Positions 40,123 through 47,895 of a stretch of 64,000 nucleotides of DNA are shown in pieces. The stretch is from M0108 sp937862735 (lineage in GTDB: Bacteria > Pseudomonadota > Gammaproteobacteria > Chromatiales > Chromatiaceae): contig CALMDH010000138.1 of NCBI GenBank assembly GCA_937862735.1, forward strand, positions 50,454-114,453, written 5' to 3'. The position numbers were made by a program, and so were the translations under genes. Numbering within the stretch: the stretch's first letter is position 1; every line of letters begins with the position of its first letter. The notes below the pieces were generated by a model. The model was not told where the DNA came from. It saw only the letters and a list, made by a program, of their open reading frames with translations, and did not search any database.

Positions 40123-40980
40123 ATGACCAGACGCCACCCCCTGCTTACCCGGGTCCTTGCCTTGCTCGCGGTGACCATCGTGCTGATAGCCTGCGCGCCC
40201 CTGCCCAGCACCACCACCACGAGTGGCCCCAGCGGTGGCAAGGAATTCCCCGAAGTGGCCTGGCGCTCCGGCGGCAATCCCACCCTGGCTCCCTTGTTGC
40301 GGCAAGTCACGCCGGCGGTGGTGAACGTCGCCGTGGAGACGCGCATCCCCGTCCAGGATCACCCCTTCCTTAAGGATCCCAACTTTCGCCGCTTTCTGGA
40401 GACCATGGATATACCCTTCCCCGAGTCCATGGAGGGGGGGCGGCAGCAGAGCGTCGGTTCGGGCCTGATCGTGGATGCCCAGCAGGGCTATGTCCTGACC
40501 AATGCCCATGTCATCAAGAATGCCAGTCGCATTACCGTCACCCTCAAGGACCGGCGTAGTTTCTCCGCCCGGCTCTTGGGGACCGATGCCGCGGCGGATA
40601 TCGCCGTGCTGGTGTTGAACAGCGTGCCCGCGGGCTTATCCGCCCTGCAATTCGGCGACTCGGACCGGCTGGAGGTCGGGGACTTCGTGCTCGCGATCGG
40701 CAACCCCTTCGGCATCGGTCAGACCGTCACCTCGGGCATCGTCAGCGCCCTGGGCCGCGAGGGCGTGGGTAGCGATGGCGAGGGACTGGGCGGCCTGATT
40801 CAGACCGATGCCTCCATCAATCCCGGTAATTCCGGCGGGCCCCTCATCGACCTCAATGGCCGGGTGGTTGGGATCAATACCGCCTTGCTCGGGCCTACCG
40901 GCGGCAACGTCGGCATCGGCTTCGCCACCCCCGCCAACCGCGCCCTGGCCGCCATGCGGCGGGTCATCGCGAGGCATTGA
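40123..40980 (+). CDS. Trypsin-like (DegP/HtrA-type) serine protease lipoprotein without PDZ
   Basis: A 285-residue S1C protease with lipobox Leu-Ile-Ala-Cys (near 25). The triad is visible: His in TNAHVI (near 128), Asp in AAADIAVL (near 159), Ser in GNSGGPL (near 238). The protein ends about 40 residues after the Ser motif, where DegP, DegQ and DegS carry PDZ domains. It would act as a membrane-tethered periplasmic protease whose regulation cannot be PDZ-based. It lies 15 bases after dacB and 2 bases before xthA, so the three may be one transcript. Confidence 0.85.
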   Translation: MTRRHPLLTRVLALLAVTIVLIACAPLPSTTTTSGPSGGKEFPEVAWRSGGNPTLAPLLRQVTPAVVNVAVETRIPVQDHPFLKDPNFRRFLETMDIPFPESMEGGRQQSVGSGLIVDAQQGYVLTNAHVIKNASRITVTLKDRRSFSARLLGTDAAADIAVLVLNSVPAGLSALQFGDSDRLEVGDFVLAIGNPFGIGQTVTSGIVSALGREGVGSDGEGLGGLIQTDASINPGNSGGPLIDLNGRVVGINTALLGPTGGNVGIGFATPANRALAAMRRVIARH

Positions 40981-40982
40981 AG

Positions 40983-41801
40983 ATGTACAAGATCGTTTCC
41001 TTCAACATCAACGGGATCAGGGCGCGGCCCCATCAGCTTGAGGCCCTCAAGTCCTGGCAGGATCCCGACGTCATCGGCCTCCAGGAATCCAAGGTCCAGG
41101 ATGAGGACTTTCCCCTGGAGATGGTGCGGACCCTGGGCTACCAGGCCCGATTCCATGGCCAGAAGGCCCATTACGGCGTCGCCCTGCTAAGCAAGGAAGC
41201 GCCCGTGACGGTCGTCAAGGGTCTGCCGGGGGATGCCGAGGACGCGCAGCGCCGGGTGATCAGCGGTTGTTATGGCACGCCGGGAGGGGCGGAGGTCACC
41301 GTCATCAACGCCTATTTCCCCCAGGGCGAAAGCCGGCAGCATCCGGTGAAATTCCCCGCCAAGCGCCAGTTCTACGCCGACCTTACCGCCTACCTGCGCG
41401 GTCACTACCGGCCGGACCAGAACCTGGTCATCCTCGGTGATATGAACGTGGCGCCACTGGACCTGGATATCGGTATCGGGGCGGACAACGCAAAGCGCTG
41501 GCTACGCGAGGGGAAGTGCAGCTTTCTGCCCGAGGAACGGGAATGGCTGGCCGAGCTGCAGGCCTTCGGCTTGCGGGATGCCTTCCGGGTCAAATATCCG
41601 GATATTGCGGACCGCTTCAGTTGGTTCGACTATCGCAGCCGCGGCTTCGAGCGCGAGCCCAAGCATGGGCTGCGTATCGATCACATTCTGGTTTCGGCTC
41701 CCTTGGCCAACCGGCTACTGGATGCCGGGATCGACTATGACATCCGTGCCATGGAAAAACCCTCGGACCACTGCCCGGTCTGGATAACGCTGGACCTCTA
41801 G
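40983..41801 (+). CDS. xthA: Exodeoxyribonuclease III
   Basis: A 272-residue Mg2+-dependent AP endonuclease/3'-5' exonuclease in base-excision repair. Motifs: Phe-Asn-Ile-Asn-Gly-Ile-Arg at the N-terminus, Leu-Gln-Glu-Ser-Lys (near 36), Asn-Ala-Tyr-Phe-Pro-Gln-Gly, Leu-Gly-Asp-Met-Asn-Val-Ala-Pro (near 152), Phe-Ser-Trp-Phe-Asp-Tyr-Arg, Arg-Ile-Asp-His and Ser-Asp-His-Cys-Pro at the C-terminus. Start 40983 (ATG) is preferred over the TTG six bases earlier. Confidence 0.93.
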   Translation: MYKIVSFNINGIRARPHQLEALKSWQDPDVIGLQESKVQDEDFPLEMVRTLGYQARFHGQKAHYGVALLSKEAPVTVVKGLPGDAEDAQRRVISGCYGTPGGAEVTVINAYFPQGESRQHPVKFPAKRQFYADLTAYLRGHYRPDQNLVILGDMNVAPLDLDIGIGADNAKRWLREGKCSFLPEEREWLAELQAFGLRDAFRVKYPDIADRFSWFDYRSRGFEREPKHGLRIDHILVSAPLANRLLDAGIDYDIRAMEKPSDHCPVWITLDL

Positions 41802-41845
41802 GATCAGAGTGCCCTATCCATGCCGGGGTGGTCCGGGGCCTGTCT

Positions 41846-41859
41846 CGCCCTTAAGGGCG
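41846..41859. terminator. Palindrome between convergent genes
   Basis: CGCCCTTAAGGGCG is a perfect 14-base palindrome lying between the tail-to-tail xthA and phasin genes, extended by imperfect G/C pairing. There is no T-tract, so it may be a weak bidirectional or factor-dependent end. Confidence 0.3.
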
Positions 41860-41869
41860 GGGGATAGCC

Positions 41870-42235
41870 TTAGAGGCTGGGGACGGCCTTGCGCAGATCG
41901 GCGGTGACATCACCCATGTTCTTCACGAACCAGGACTGATACTCCTCGCGGACTTGGCCCGCCATGGCCAGATTGGCCTGGGATTCCGCCATCAGGCGCT
42001 TGGACAGGTCCTGGGTCATCTCGATCTGGCCCTTGACGTACTCGTTGTAGCCCTTGGCGCCGGTAGCCAGGGTGAACATGCGGTTGCCATGCTCCATCAG
42101 CAGGTTGATACCTTCCATCTGCTTGGCGGTCATACGCTCGAAGACGCGCATGTTCAGTTCGCTCAGGCTGGTCATGCGCTCCATGCCCTTGTTGGTCATG
42201 TCCTTCATGGTGTTCAGGGTGTCGTTCATGGTCAT
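41870..42235 (-). CDS. phaP: Phasin family protein (PHA granule coat)
   Basis: A 121-residue amphipathic helical protein rich in Met, Glu and Lys, with Phe-Glu-Arg-Met-Thr-Ala-Lys-Gln and Gln-Ile-Glu-Met-Thr-Gln-Asp-Leu-Ser-Lys segments typical of phasins, which coat polyhydroxyalkanoate granules. GGAG lies eight bases before the start at 42235; the frame continues upstream but into the promoter. Its promoter shares a 17-bp operator-like motif with phaE. Confidence 0.85.
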   Translation of the reverse strand: MTMNDTLNTMKDMTNKGMERMTSLSELNMRVFERMTAKQMEGINLLMEHGNRMFTLATGAKGYNEYVKGQIEMTQDLSKRLMAESQANLAMAGQVREEYQSWFVKNMGDVTADLRKAVPSL

Positions 42236-42284
42236 GTTGGTAACTCCGGTAGAGGTGGGGAAGGAAAATGTTGCGGTGCAGCAT

Positions 42285-42326
42285 TTGTTGCAGTGCACAA
42301 TAAAGCTCCCCCCGGAGTCTTGTCAA
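42285..42326 (-). promoter_or_regulatory. Phasin promoter with overlapping PHA-regulator operator
   Basis: On the minus strand TTGACA (42321-42326) and TTATTG (42298-42303) are 17 bases apart. The near-palindrome TTGTTGCAGTGCACAAT (42285-42301, written on the plus strand) overlaps the -10 box, as expected for a repressor site. The same 17-mer, differing only at its central base, precedes phaE. A further TTGCGGTGCAGCA lies at 42271-42283. PhaR-type regulators are known to bind TGC/GCA-rich sites. Confidence 0.65.
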
Positions 42327-42567
42327 GCACAGATTTACTTCTAGCGGTGATTTTTTCTTGGGCAATTACCTGGCAGCCGGTAGCCAGGTGCGTCCAACCC
42401 AGGTAAGAATCGTTCAGCACCCCTCTTCCAAACTCTCCCCCACTAGGAGGGGAATGGCAGGAGAATCAGGGGGGTGTGCTACCTAAGTAGGCCCAGGCTG
42501 CGAAGGGTGGACGTTTACCCCGGGTGTGTGGGGGTGGAGCCAGAGAGGATGAGGAGCGGGGGGCGAC
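42327..42567. other. Intergenic region between phasin promoter and ptsI
   Basis: About 240 bases with no gene. It contains G-rich imperfect repeats (CTCCCCCACTAGGAGGGG near 42436) that could form a hairpin downstream of the EI gene. Nothing else is recognised. Confidence 0.35.
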
Positions 42568-44322
42568 CTAAGCCGGGTGATTGAGGGCCGCCAGCAAGGT
42601 GTCCGCTGGTTCCGTATCCAGGCGGTTGTAGAGGTCGTCGACCTGGGCGGCCAGGCGCGCGGCGTCGGCCTCCAGAATGAGCTCCTTGATCTCCAGCAGT
42701 GAGCCGGGCTGCATGCTGAACTGGCGGAGGCCCAGGCCGAGCAAGAGGCGGGTGAAGCGGCGGTCGCCGGCCATCTCGCCGCACATGGCCACGGGTTTAC
42801 GCTGGCGGTGACCGGCGGCGATGATCATGCGCAGCAGGCGCAGAATCGCGGGGTGCAGGGGGTCGTAGAGGTAGTTGACGGTGTCGTCGATACGGTCCGT
42901 GGCCAGGGTGTACTGGATGAGGTCATTGGTGCCGATGGAGAGGAAGTCCAGGCGCCGGGCGAAGGCGTCGGCGCACAGGGCGGCGGCGGGGATCTCGATC
43001 ATGCCGCCGATGGGCATCTGCGGGTCGAAGGGCAGGCCCTCCTGGGTCAGGTCACGGCGGGCCTGGGCGATGAGGCTGAGGGTGGCTTCCACTTCACCCA
43101 GGTTGGTGAGCATGGGGAGCATGAGGCGCACCGGGCCCTCGGCGGAGGCGCGCAGGATGGCCCGCAGTTGGGGGCGGAACAGCTCGGGGTCCTTGAGGCA
43201 GAGGCGGATGGCCCGCAACCCCAGGGCCGGGTTGCAGGCGGGGGGACAGTTGGCGCCCAGGGCGCCATCCACCTGCTTGTCCGCCCCCAGGTCGAGGGTG
43301 CGGATGGTGATGGGGATGCCGCCCAGGCCGCGAATAGCCTGGCGATAGGCGGCCAGGTGCTCCTCCTCGTCGGGCTGGCCCTTGCGGTTCATGTAGAGGA
43401 ACTCGGTGCGATAGAGCCCCACGCCGGCGGCCCCATTGGCGCGGGCGAGTTGGGCGTCGTCGGGCAGTTCCAGATTGGCGAGGAGTTCCACCGGCTGACC
43501 ATCCCGGGTCTGGCAGGGCTCGTGGACCAGGCGCCGCAGCCGGTTGCGCCGGGCATGGAGGGCGATCAGCCGTTGCCGGTAATGATTGAGGATGTGGTAG
43601 TCGGCCCCGGCGAGGACGGTGCCGGCCTCGCCATCCACCACCAGGGTCTCCCCCGGGCGCAGGTAGCGGGTGGCATGGCGCACCCCCATGACCGCCGGGA
43701 TGTTGAGGCTGCGCGCCAGGATGGCGGTATGGGACAGGGGACCGCCATGCTCGGTGACCAGGGCCACGGCGCCGCGATGGCGCAGCAGCAGGGTGTCGGC
43801 CGGGGAGATGTCATGGGCGACGATGACGCAACCGGAGATCTCGCTCTCCGGTTCCTGGCTGGCCTGGTCGCCGGCGGTGAGAAAGCCGAGGATGTGATGG
43901 ATGACCTGGTCGATATCGTCGCGGCGGCTGCGCAGGTAGGGGTCGTCCATCTCGTCGAAGACCCGCGCCAGGTCGTCGCGATGCTGGCGCAGGGCCCATT
44001 CGGCGGAAAAGAGCTGGTCCCGGATCAGATCCCGCGCCGGCTCGACCAGGGCCGCGTCCTCCAGGATCAGCAGGTGGGAGTCGATGAACTCGGCGAGACT
44101 GACGGGGGAGCCGGTGGCGCGGGAGATCTGGCGGCGGACGGCCTTCAACGCCCCCTGGGAGGCGGCGAGGGCCTCCTCCAGGCGCGCGATCTCCGCCATG
44201 ACTTCGTCGGGGGCGATGAGTCGCGGCGCGGTCGGCAGGGGCCCACGCTCCAGCCGATAGGCCGGGCCGATGGCCACGGTCTGGCTGGTGGAGACGCCCA
44301 GACCGACGAGGGCGAGGGTCAT
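42568..44322 (-). CDS. ptsI: Phosphoenolpyruvate-protein phosphotransferase (PTS enzyme I)
   Basis: A 584-residue cytoplasmic enzyme that transfers phosphate from PEP to HPr. The phospho-His lies in Gly-Gly-Pro-Leu-Ser-His-Thr-Ala-Ile-Leu-Ala (near 195); the PEP-binding barrel has Leu-Tyr-Arg-Thr-Glu-Phe-Leu-Tyr (near 305), Arg-Thr-Leu-Asp-Leu-Gly-Ala-Asp-Lys (near 340) and Leu-Ser-Ile-Gly-Thr-Asn-Asp-Leu-Ile-Gln-Tyr (near 460), with Cys-Gly-Glu-Met-Ala (near 512). There is no N-terminal GAF domain, so it is not PtsP (EI-Ntr). It overlaps the HPr gene by four bases and is the last gene of the cluster. Confidence 0.93.
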   Translation of the reverse strand: MTLALVGLGVSTSQTVAIGPAYRLERGPLPTAPRLIAPDEVMAEIARLEEALAASQGALKAVRRQISRATGSPVSLAEFIDSHLLILEDAALVEPARDLIRDQLFSAEWALRQHRDDLARVFDEMDDPYLRSRRDDIDQVIHHILGFLTAGDQASQEPESEISGCVIVAHDISPADTLLLRHRGAVALVTEHGGPLSHTAILARSLNIPAVMGVRHATRYLRPGETLVVDGEAGTVLAGADYHILNHYRQRLIALHARRNRLRRLVHEPCQTRDGQPVELLANLELPDDAQLARANGAAGVGLYRTEFLYMNRKGQPDEEEHLAAYRQAIRGLGGIPITIRTLDLGADKQVDGALGANCPPACNPALGLRAIRLCLKDPELFRPQLRAILRASAEGPVRLMLPMLTNLGEVEATLSLIAQARRDLTQEGLPFDPQMPIGGMIEIPAAALCADAFARRLDFLSIGTNDLIQYTLATDRIDDTVNYLYDPLHPAILRLLRMIIAAGHRQRKPVAMCGEMAGDRRFTRLLLGLGLRQFSMQPGSLLEIKELILEADAARLAAQVDDLYNRLDTEPADTLLAALNHPA

Positions 44323-44588
44323 TCACCCTCCCCGAAGCGATCGGCGATCAGGGTTTCCAGGGCGGCGCAGGCCGCGGCCTCGTCCTCCCCCTCGACATGC
44401 AGGGTGAGACGGACCCCCTGGGCGGCGGCCAGCATCATCACCCCCATGATGCTCTTGCCGTTGACCTTGCGGCCGTCACGCTCGACCTGCACCAGGCTCT
44501 TGAAGCCCCCGGCGCAGGTGACGAACTTGGCCGAGGCCCGGGCGTGCAGCCCCAGCCGGTTGATGATTTCCACCTCCTTGACGATCAC
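44319..44588 (-). CDS. ptsH: Phosphocarrier protein HPr
   Basis: An 89-residue phosphocarrier. His in GLHARASAKF (near 15) is phosphorylated by EI; Ser in KVNGKSIMGVM (near 46) is the target of HPr kinase, whose gene is in the same cluster. The GTG start at 44588 is preferred over an upstream ATG because homology begins there, GGAG lies eight bases before it, and it overlaps the upstream stop as GTGA. Confidence 0.92.
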   Translation of the reverse strand: MIVKEVEIINRLGLHARASAKFVTCAGGFKSLVQVERDGRKVNGKSIMGVMMLAAAQGVRLTLHVEGEDEAAACAALETLIADRFGEGE

Positions 44589-45013
44589 GGGGTGGTCTCC
44601 GCCATGGCGGCGCACTGCTGGCTGGCGCAGATCAGCACCCCATCCCGGCCCCCGGTCTCCGCCTTGTGGGCCAGTTCCACCAGCGGCAGGCTGGCATAGT
44701 TCATGGCCCGCACCAGCATGGGCAGGTTGAGGCCGGCGACGATGCGGATCATGGCCGAGTCCCCCTGGAGGGAGCAGGCGATGTTGGCCGGGGTGGAGCC
44801 ATAGAGATCGGCCAGGACCAGCACGCCATCGCCGCCGTCGACCTCCAGGGCCAGACGCCGCGCCTCGGCCAGCAATTGGTCACGCTGGGTCTCGTCGGTG
44901 ACCGCCAGGGCCCGGGTGGCGACGGGGCAGGACCCGCCCAGGATGCGGGTGGCGGTGGCCAGCAGGCTGGAGCCGATGGTGCCGTGGGTGATGATAAGGA
45001 GTCCGACGCTCAT
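44585..45013 (-). CDS. PTS EIIA component, mannose family
   Basis: A 142-residue protein of the EIIA-Man fold. The phospho-His is in Ile-Ile-Thr-His-Gly-Thr-Ile-Gly (His10); Asp-Leu-Tyr-Gly-Ser-Thr-Pro-Ala-Asn (near 70) is the second family motif. No EIIB, EIIC or EIID partner is in the window, so it is probably a regulatory phosphate acceptor, as in related proteobacterial clusters. It overlaps both neighbours by four bases. Confidence 0.9.
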   Translation of the reverse strand: MSVGLLIITHGTIGSSLLATATRILGGSCPVATRALAVTDETQRDQLLAEARRLALEVDGGDGVLVLADLYGSTPANIACSLQGDSAMIRIVAGLNLPMLVRAMNYASLPLVELAHKAETGGRDGVLICASQQCAAMAETTP

Positions 45014-45873
45014 GAGAGTTCCCGATGACGGAGCATGACCTGGCGGCCCAGGGTGGCGAAGTGGTCACGAAGTCGTTCGCCCATGTACACCGAGCGGTGC
45101 TGGCCCCCGGTGCAGCCGATGGCGATGGTCAGGTAGCTGCGTCCATCGGCCTCGAAGCGGGGGACCCAGCGGGCGAAGAAACCGGACAAGTCCGCGACCA
45201 TCTCCGCGACCTGGGGCGATTCTTCCAGAAAGCGGGCGACCTCCGGGTCACGCCCGGTCAGGGGGCGCAACTGGGGTTGCCAATGGGGGTTGGGCAGGCA
45301 GCGGACGTCGATGACGAAGTCCGCGTCCCGTGGTACCCCCTGCTTGAAGCCGAAGGTCTCGATCAGGACCGAGACCCGGCGCGCCTTGCCGTCCTGAAGA
45401 TGCCCCAGCACCCGGTCACGCAACTGGTGGACGTTGGTATGGGTGGTGTCGATGCGCAGGTCGGCGATGTCGAGGATGGGCGCCAGCAGATGCCGTTCCA
45501 GTTTGATGGCCTCGGCGAGGGAGCGATCGTCCGCCGTCAGGGGGTGCTTGCGCCGGGTCTCGCTGAAGCGCTTGATCAGTGACTCGGGCCGGGCCTCCAG
45601 GTAGATCACATGGCATTCGACGCCGCGCGTCTTCAGCTCGGCCACCAGGGCCGGCACCTCCGCCAGGCGCTCGGGCTGGTTGCGGGCGTCGATACCCACC
45701 GCGGTGCGCGCCAGTTGCGGGCTCTGGGTCCCCTCCAGGCCCCGCGCCAGGTCGCCGAGCAGGAAGAGGGGCAGGTTGTCGATGCAGTAGAAGCCCAGGT
45801 CCTCCAGGGTGTGGAGCGCAACGCTCTTGCCCGACCCGGACAGGCCGCTGACGATGATCAGCTTCAGACCCAT
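45010..45873 (-). CDS. rapZ: RNase adapter protein RapZ
   Basis: A 287-residue P-loop protein: Walker A GLSGSGKS near the N-terminus, Cys-Ile-Asp-Asn-Leu-Pro (near 31), and the C-terminal Ala-Ile-Gly-Cys-Thr-Gly-Gly-Gln-His-Arg-Ser-Val, which carries the basic ligand-binding residues. In enterobacteria RapZ senses glucosamine-6-phosphate and directs RNase E to GlmZ RNA, balancing cell-envelope precursor supply. No GlmZ-like RNA is seen here. The gene overlaps the EIIA and hprK genes. Confidence 0.92.
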   Translation of the reverse strand: MGLKLIIVSGLSGSGKSVALHTLEDLGFYCIDNLPLFLLGDLARGLEGTQSPQLARTAVGIDARNQPERLAEVPALVAELKTRGVECHVIYLEARPESLIKRFSETRRKHPLTADDRSLAEAIKLERHLLAPILDIADLRIDTTHTNVHQLRDRVLGHLQDGKARRVSVLIETFGFKQGVPRDADFVIDVRCLPNPHWQPQLRPLTGRDPEVARFLEESPQVAEMVADLSGFFARWVPRFEADGRSYLTIAIGCTGGQHRSVYMGERLRDHFATLGRQVMLRHRELS

Positions 45874-46832
45874 TCCGGATCACCCTCCGGGGCCTGACCC
45901 TGCAGGGCGCGCAGTTGCCGCTCGGTGAAGTCGACCCCGGCATCGTAGCCGCGGCTGCGCTGGACCTGACTGCGCACCGCCGCCTCCACCAGGATCGCCA
46001 GATTGCGGCCCGGAGCGACGGGCATGGTGACCTCGGGGATGTTGACGCCCAGGATGTTGCGCAGGGTCTTGGTCCCCCCCAGGCGATCGATGCCCAGGAG
46101 TCCGGCGGCGTCCAGGGTGCGCAGGTTGACGATGAGGTTGAGCCGCTTGCGCTGGCGCACGGCGCTCTCGCCGAACATGGCGCGGATGTTGAGGATCCCC
46201 AGGCCCCGCACCTCGAGGAAGTCCCGCAGCAGGGGCGGGCAGAAGCCCTCCAGCATCTCCGGGGCCAGGTTGGCGAACTCCGGGGCGTCGTCGGCGATGA
46301 GCCGGTGGCCGCGGTTGATCAGTTCCAGGGCCAGTTCGCTCTTGCCCACCGCCGGGTCGCCGACCAGCAGCACACCGGTCCCCAGCACCTCCATGAAGAC
46401 GCCATGGATGACCACCCGCGGCGCCAGCTTGAGGGTCAGGTAGAAGTGCAGATAGCCGATGATCTCCTCGTCCGGTCGCGGCGAGGCGAGCACGGGGATG
46501 CCCAGGCGGCGGGTCGCCGCCAGCAGTTCCGGGTCCGGGTCGATGCCGTTGGCGAGGATGATGCCGGCCGGCTGGGTAGCCAGGAGGCGGTTGAAGGCGT
46601 CCTCGCGGGCGCTCTGGCTCATGTCCTCCAGAAAGCGCTGCTCCGCCAGGCCGATTACCTGCAAGCGGTTGGGATGGATGCCGTTGAGGGGGCCGACCAG
46701 GGACTGGCGGCCCAGGGTGCCGTCCCCGGCGAGCAGGGGGCGAGGGGGCTGCGGCGGCGCGGTCAGCCAGCGGAGCTCCAGCCGCGCGCCCATGCGCTCG
46801 ACCAGGTCATTGAGGGTGCGGAGCTTGCTCAT
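45864..46832 (-). CDS. hprK: HPr kinase/phosphorylase
   Basis: A 322-residue bifunctional enzyme that phosphorylates or dephosphorylates the regulatory Ser of HPr. The Walker A GDPAVGKS (near 156), His-Gly-Val-Phe-Met-Glu-Val (near 142), Asp-Asp-Ala-Pro-Glu (near 180) and the family signature Glu-Val-Arg-Gly-Leu-Gly-Ile-Leu-Asn-Ile (near 208) are all present. Gammaproteobacteria such as E. coli lack it; its presence with HPr and EIIA-Man is more like many alpha- and betaproteobacteria. It overlaps ptsN by four bases. Confidence 0.93.
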   Translation of the reverse strand: MSKLRTLNDLVERMGARLELRWLTAPPQPPRPLLAGDGTLGRQSLVGPLNGIHPNRLQVIGLAEQRFLEDMSQSAREDAFNRLLATQPAGIILANGIDPDPELLAATRRLGIPVLASPRPDEEIIGYLHFYLTLKLAPRVVIHGVFMEVLGTGVLLVGDPAVGKSELALELINRGHRLIADDAPEFANLAPEMLEGFCPPLLRDFLEVRGLGILNIRAMFGESAVRQRKRLNLIVNLRTLDAAGLLGIDRLGGTKTLRNILGVNIPEVTMPVAPGRNLAILVEAAVRSQVQRSRGYDAGVDFTERQLRALQGQAPEGDPEWV

Positions 46833-47299
46833 CCGCCCGGGGCGGGATTGGCGCCTTCCTGCAATTGCCGGAGCAGGGCGCTGGGGTCGGTGGCCTGGCG
46901 CAGCCGTTCGCGGAAGCCCTCCTCGCCGAACAGACCGGCCAGGTGGGCGAGGAGTTGCAGATGGACCTCGGTGGCGGCCTCCGGCACCAGCATGGCGAAG
47001 GCCAGGTCCACGGGTTGCTCGTCGATGGCATCGAAGTCCACGGGCTGCCGAAGCTGGATGAAGGCGCCGATGGCCTCCGTGGCATCCTTGATCCGGGCAT
47101 GGGGCAGGGCCACGCCGTGGCCAAGGCCGGTGCTGCCCAGGCGCTCGCGCTCCAGCAGGTGCTCGAAGATGCTCTCGGTTTTCAGTTGGGGATGGGCGGA
47201 AGCCAGCAGGCCGGCGAGGACCTCCAGCAGGCGCTTTTTACTCGTGATTTCCACGCCGGCGGCGACGCGCTCGACGGCGAGAAATTGGGGAGGAAACAT
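46829..47299 (-). CDS. ptsN: PTS EIIA-Ntr (PtsN)
   Basis: A 156-residue EIIA of the nitrogen PTS. The phospho-His is in Gly-His-Gly-Val-Ala-Leu-Pro-His-Ala-Arg (near 68). Known partners in other bacteria include K+ transporters and KdpD; it links PEP supply to nitrogen and potassium status. GGGAG nine bases upstream supports the start at 47299. It lies between hpf and hprK as in other rpoN regions. Confidence 0.92.
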   Translation of the reverse strand: MFPPQFLAVERVAAGVEITSKKRLLEVLAGLLASAHPQLKTESIFEHLLERERLGSTGLGHGVALPHARIKDATEAIGAFIQLRQPVDFDAIDEQPVDLAFAMLVPEAATEVHLQLLAHLAGLFGEEGFRERLRQATDPSALLRQLQEGANPAPGG

Positions 47300-47408
47300 C
47301 GAAGGCGGCTCCCGATGAGTCTGGAAGATGAAGTTGGCGGCCATCGGGCCGCGCCGCCCGGGACCTCCGGGCGGCGAAGGCGCGGATTATGGCACGGCCG
47401 GGCGTCCC

Positions 47409-47729
47409 TTACTCGCTTTCCGCCACCTTGGGGGCGGTGGCGCGGTGGCTGCTCTTCTTTTCCTTGTACTTGAGGATCTGACGATCGAGCTTGTCGCTCA
47501 GGGCGTCGATGGCGGCGTACATGTCATCCTCGGTCGCTTCGGCATGGAGGTTGCCGCCGTTGACCTGGAGGGTCGCCTCGGCGCTATGCCGCAGCTTTTC
47601 CACCGAAAGGACGACATGGGCGTCCAGGACGTGGTCGAGATGGCGCGAAAGTCGTTCGAACCGGCTGTCGACATAGTTGCGCATGGCCTCGGTGATGTCG
47701 ACATGATGACCCGTCAAGTTGATTTGCAT
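47409..47729 (-). CDS. hpf: Ribosome hibernation promoting factor (short HPF/RaiA family)
   Basis: A 106-residue basic-acidic protein of the YfiA/HPF fold (Met-Gln-Ile-Asn-Leu-Thr-Gly-His-His, then Arg-Asn-Tyr-Val and Asp-Met-Tyr-Ala-Ala-Ile-Asp near 70). It binds 30S subunits in stationary phase and promotes inactive ribosome dimers. There is no long-HPF C-terminal domain. AGGAG eight bases before 47729 supports the start. Position directly after rpoN is conserved in gammaproteobacteria. Confidence 0.92.
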   Translation of the reverse strand: MQINLTGHHVDITEAMRNYVDSRFERLSRHLDHVLDAHVVLSVEKLRHSAEATLQVNGGNLHAEATEDDMYAAIDALSDKLDRQILKYKEKKSSHRATAPKVAESE

Positions 47730-47895
47730 TGCGTGGCTCCTGGGTGTCCGAAGGAATGACCGCTCACCCACCTCCTGGGGCGGCCAAGGCGCGCGCTCCC
47801 TCGCCGTTGCCGCCACCGATCGGGGTGGCGTCTGACGGCCCGTCCCAAGGCCGCCGGGGCGCTGCTGTCGCCAGCGCCGGTGAATAGCGCCGTCC

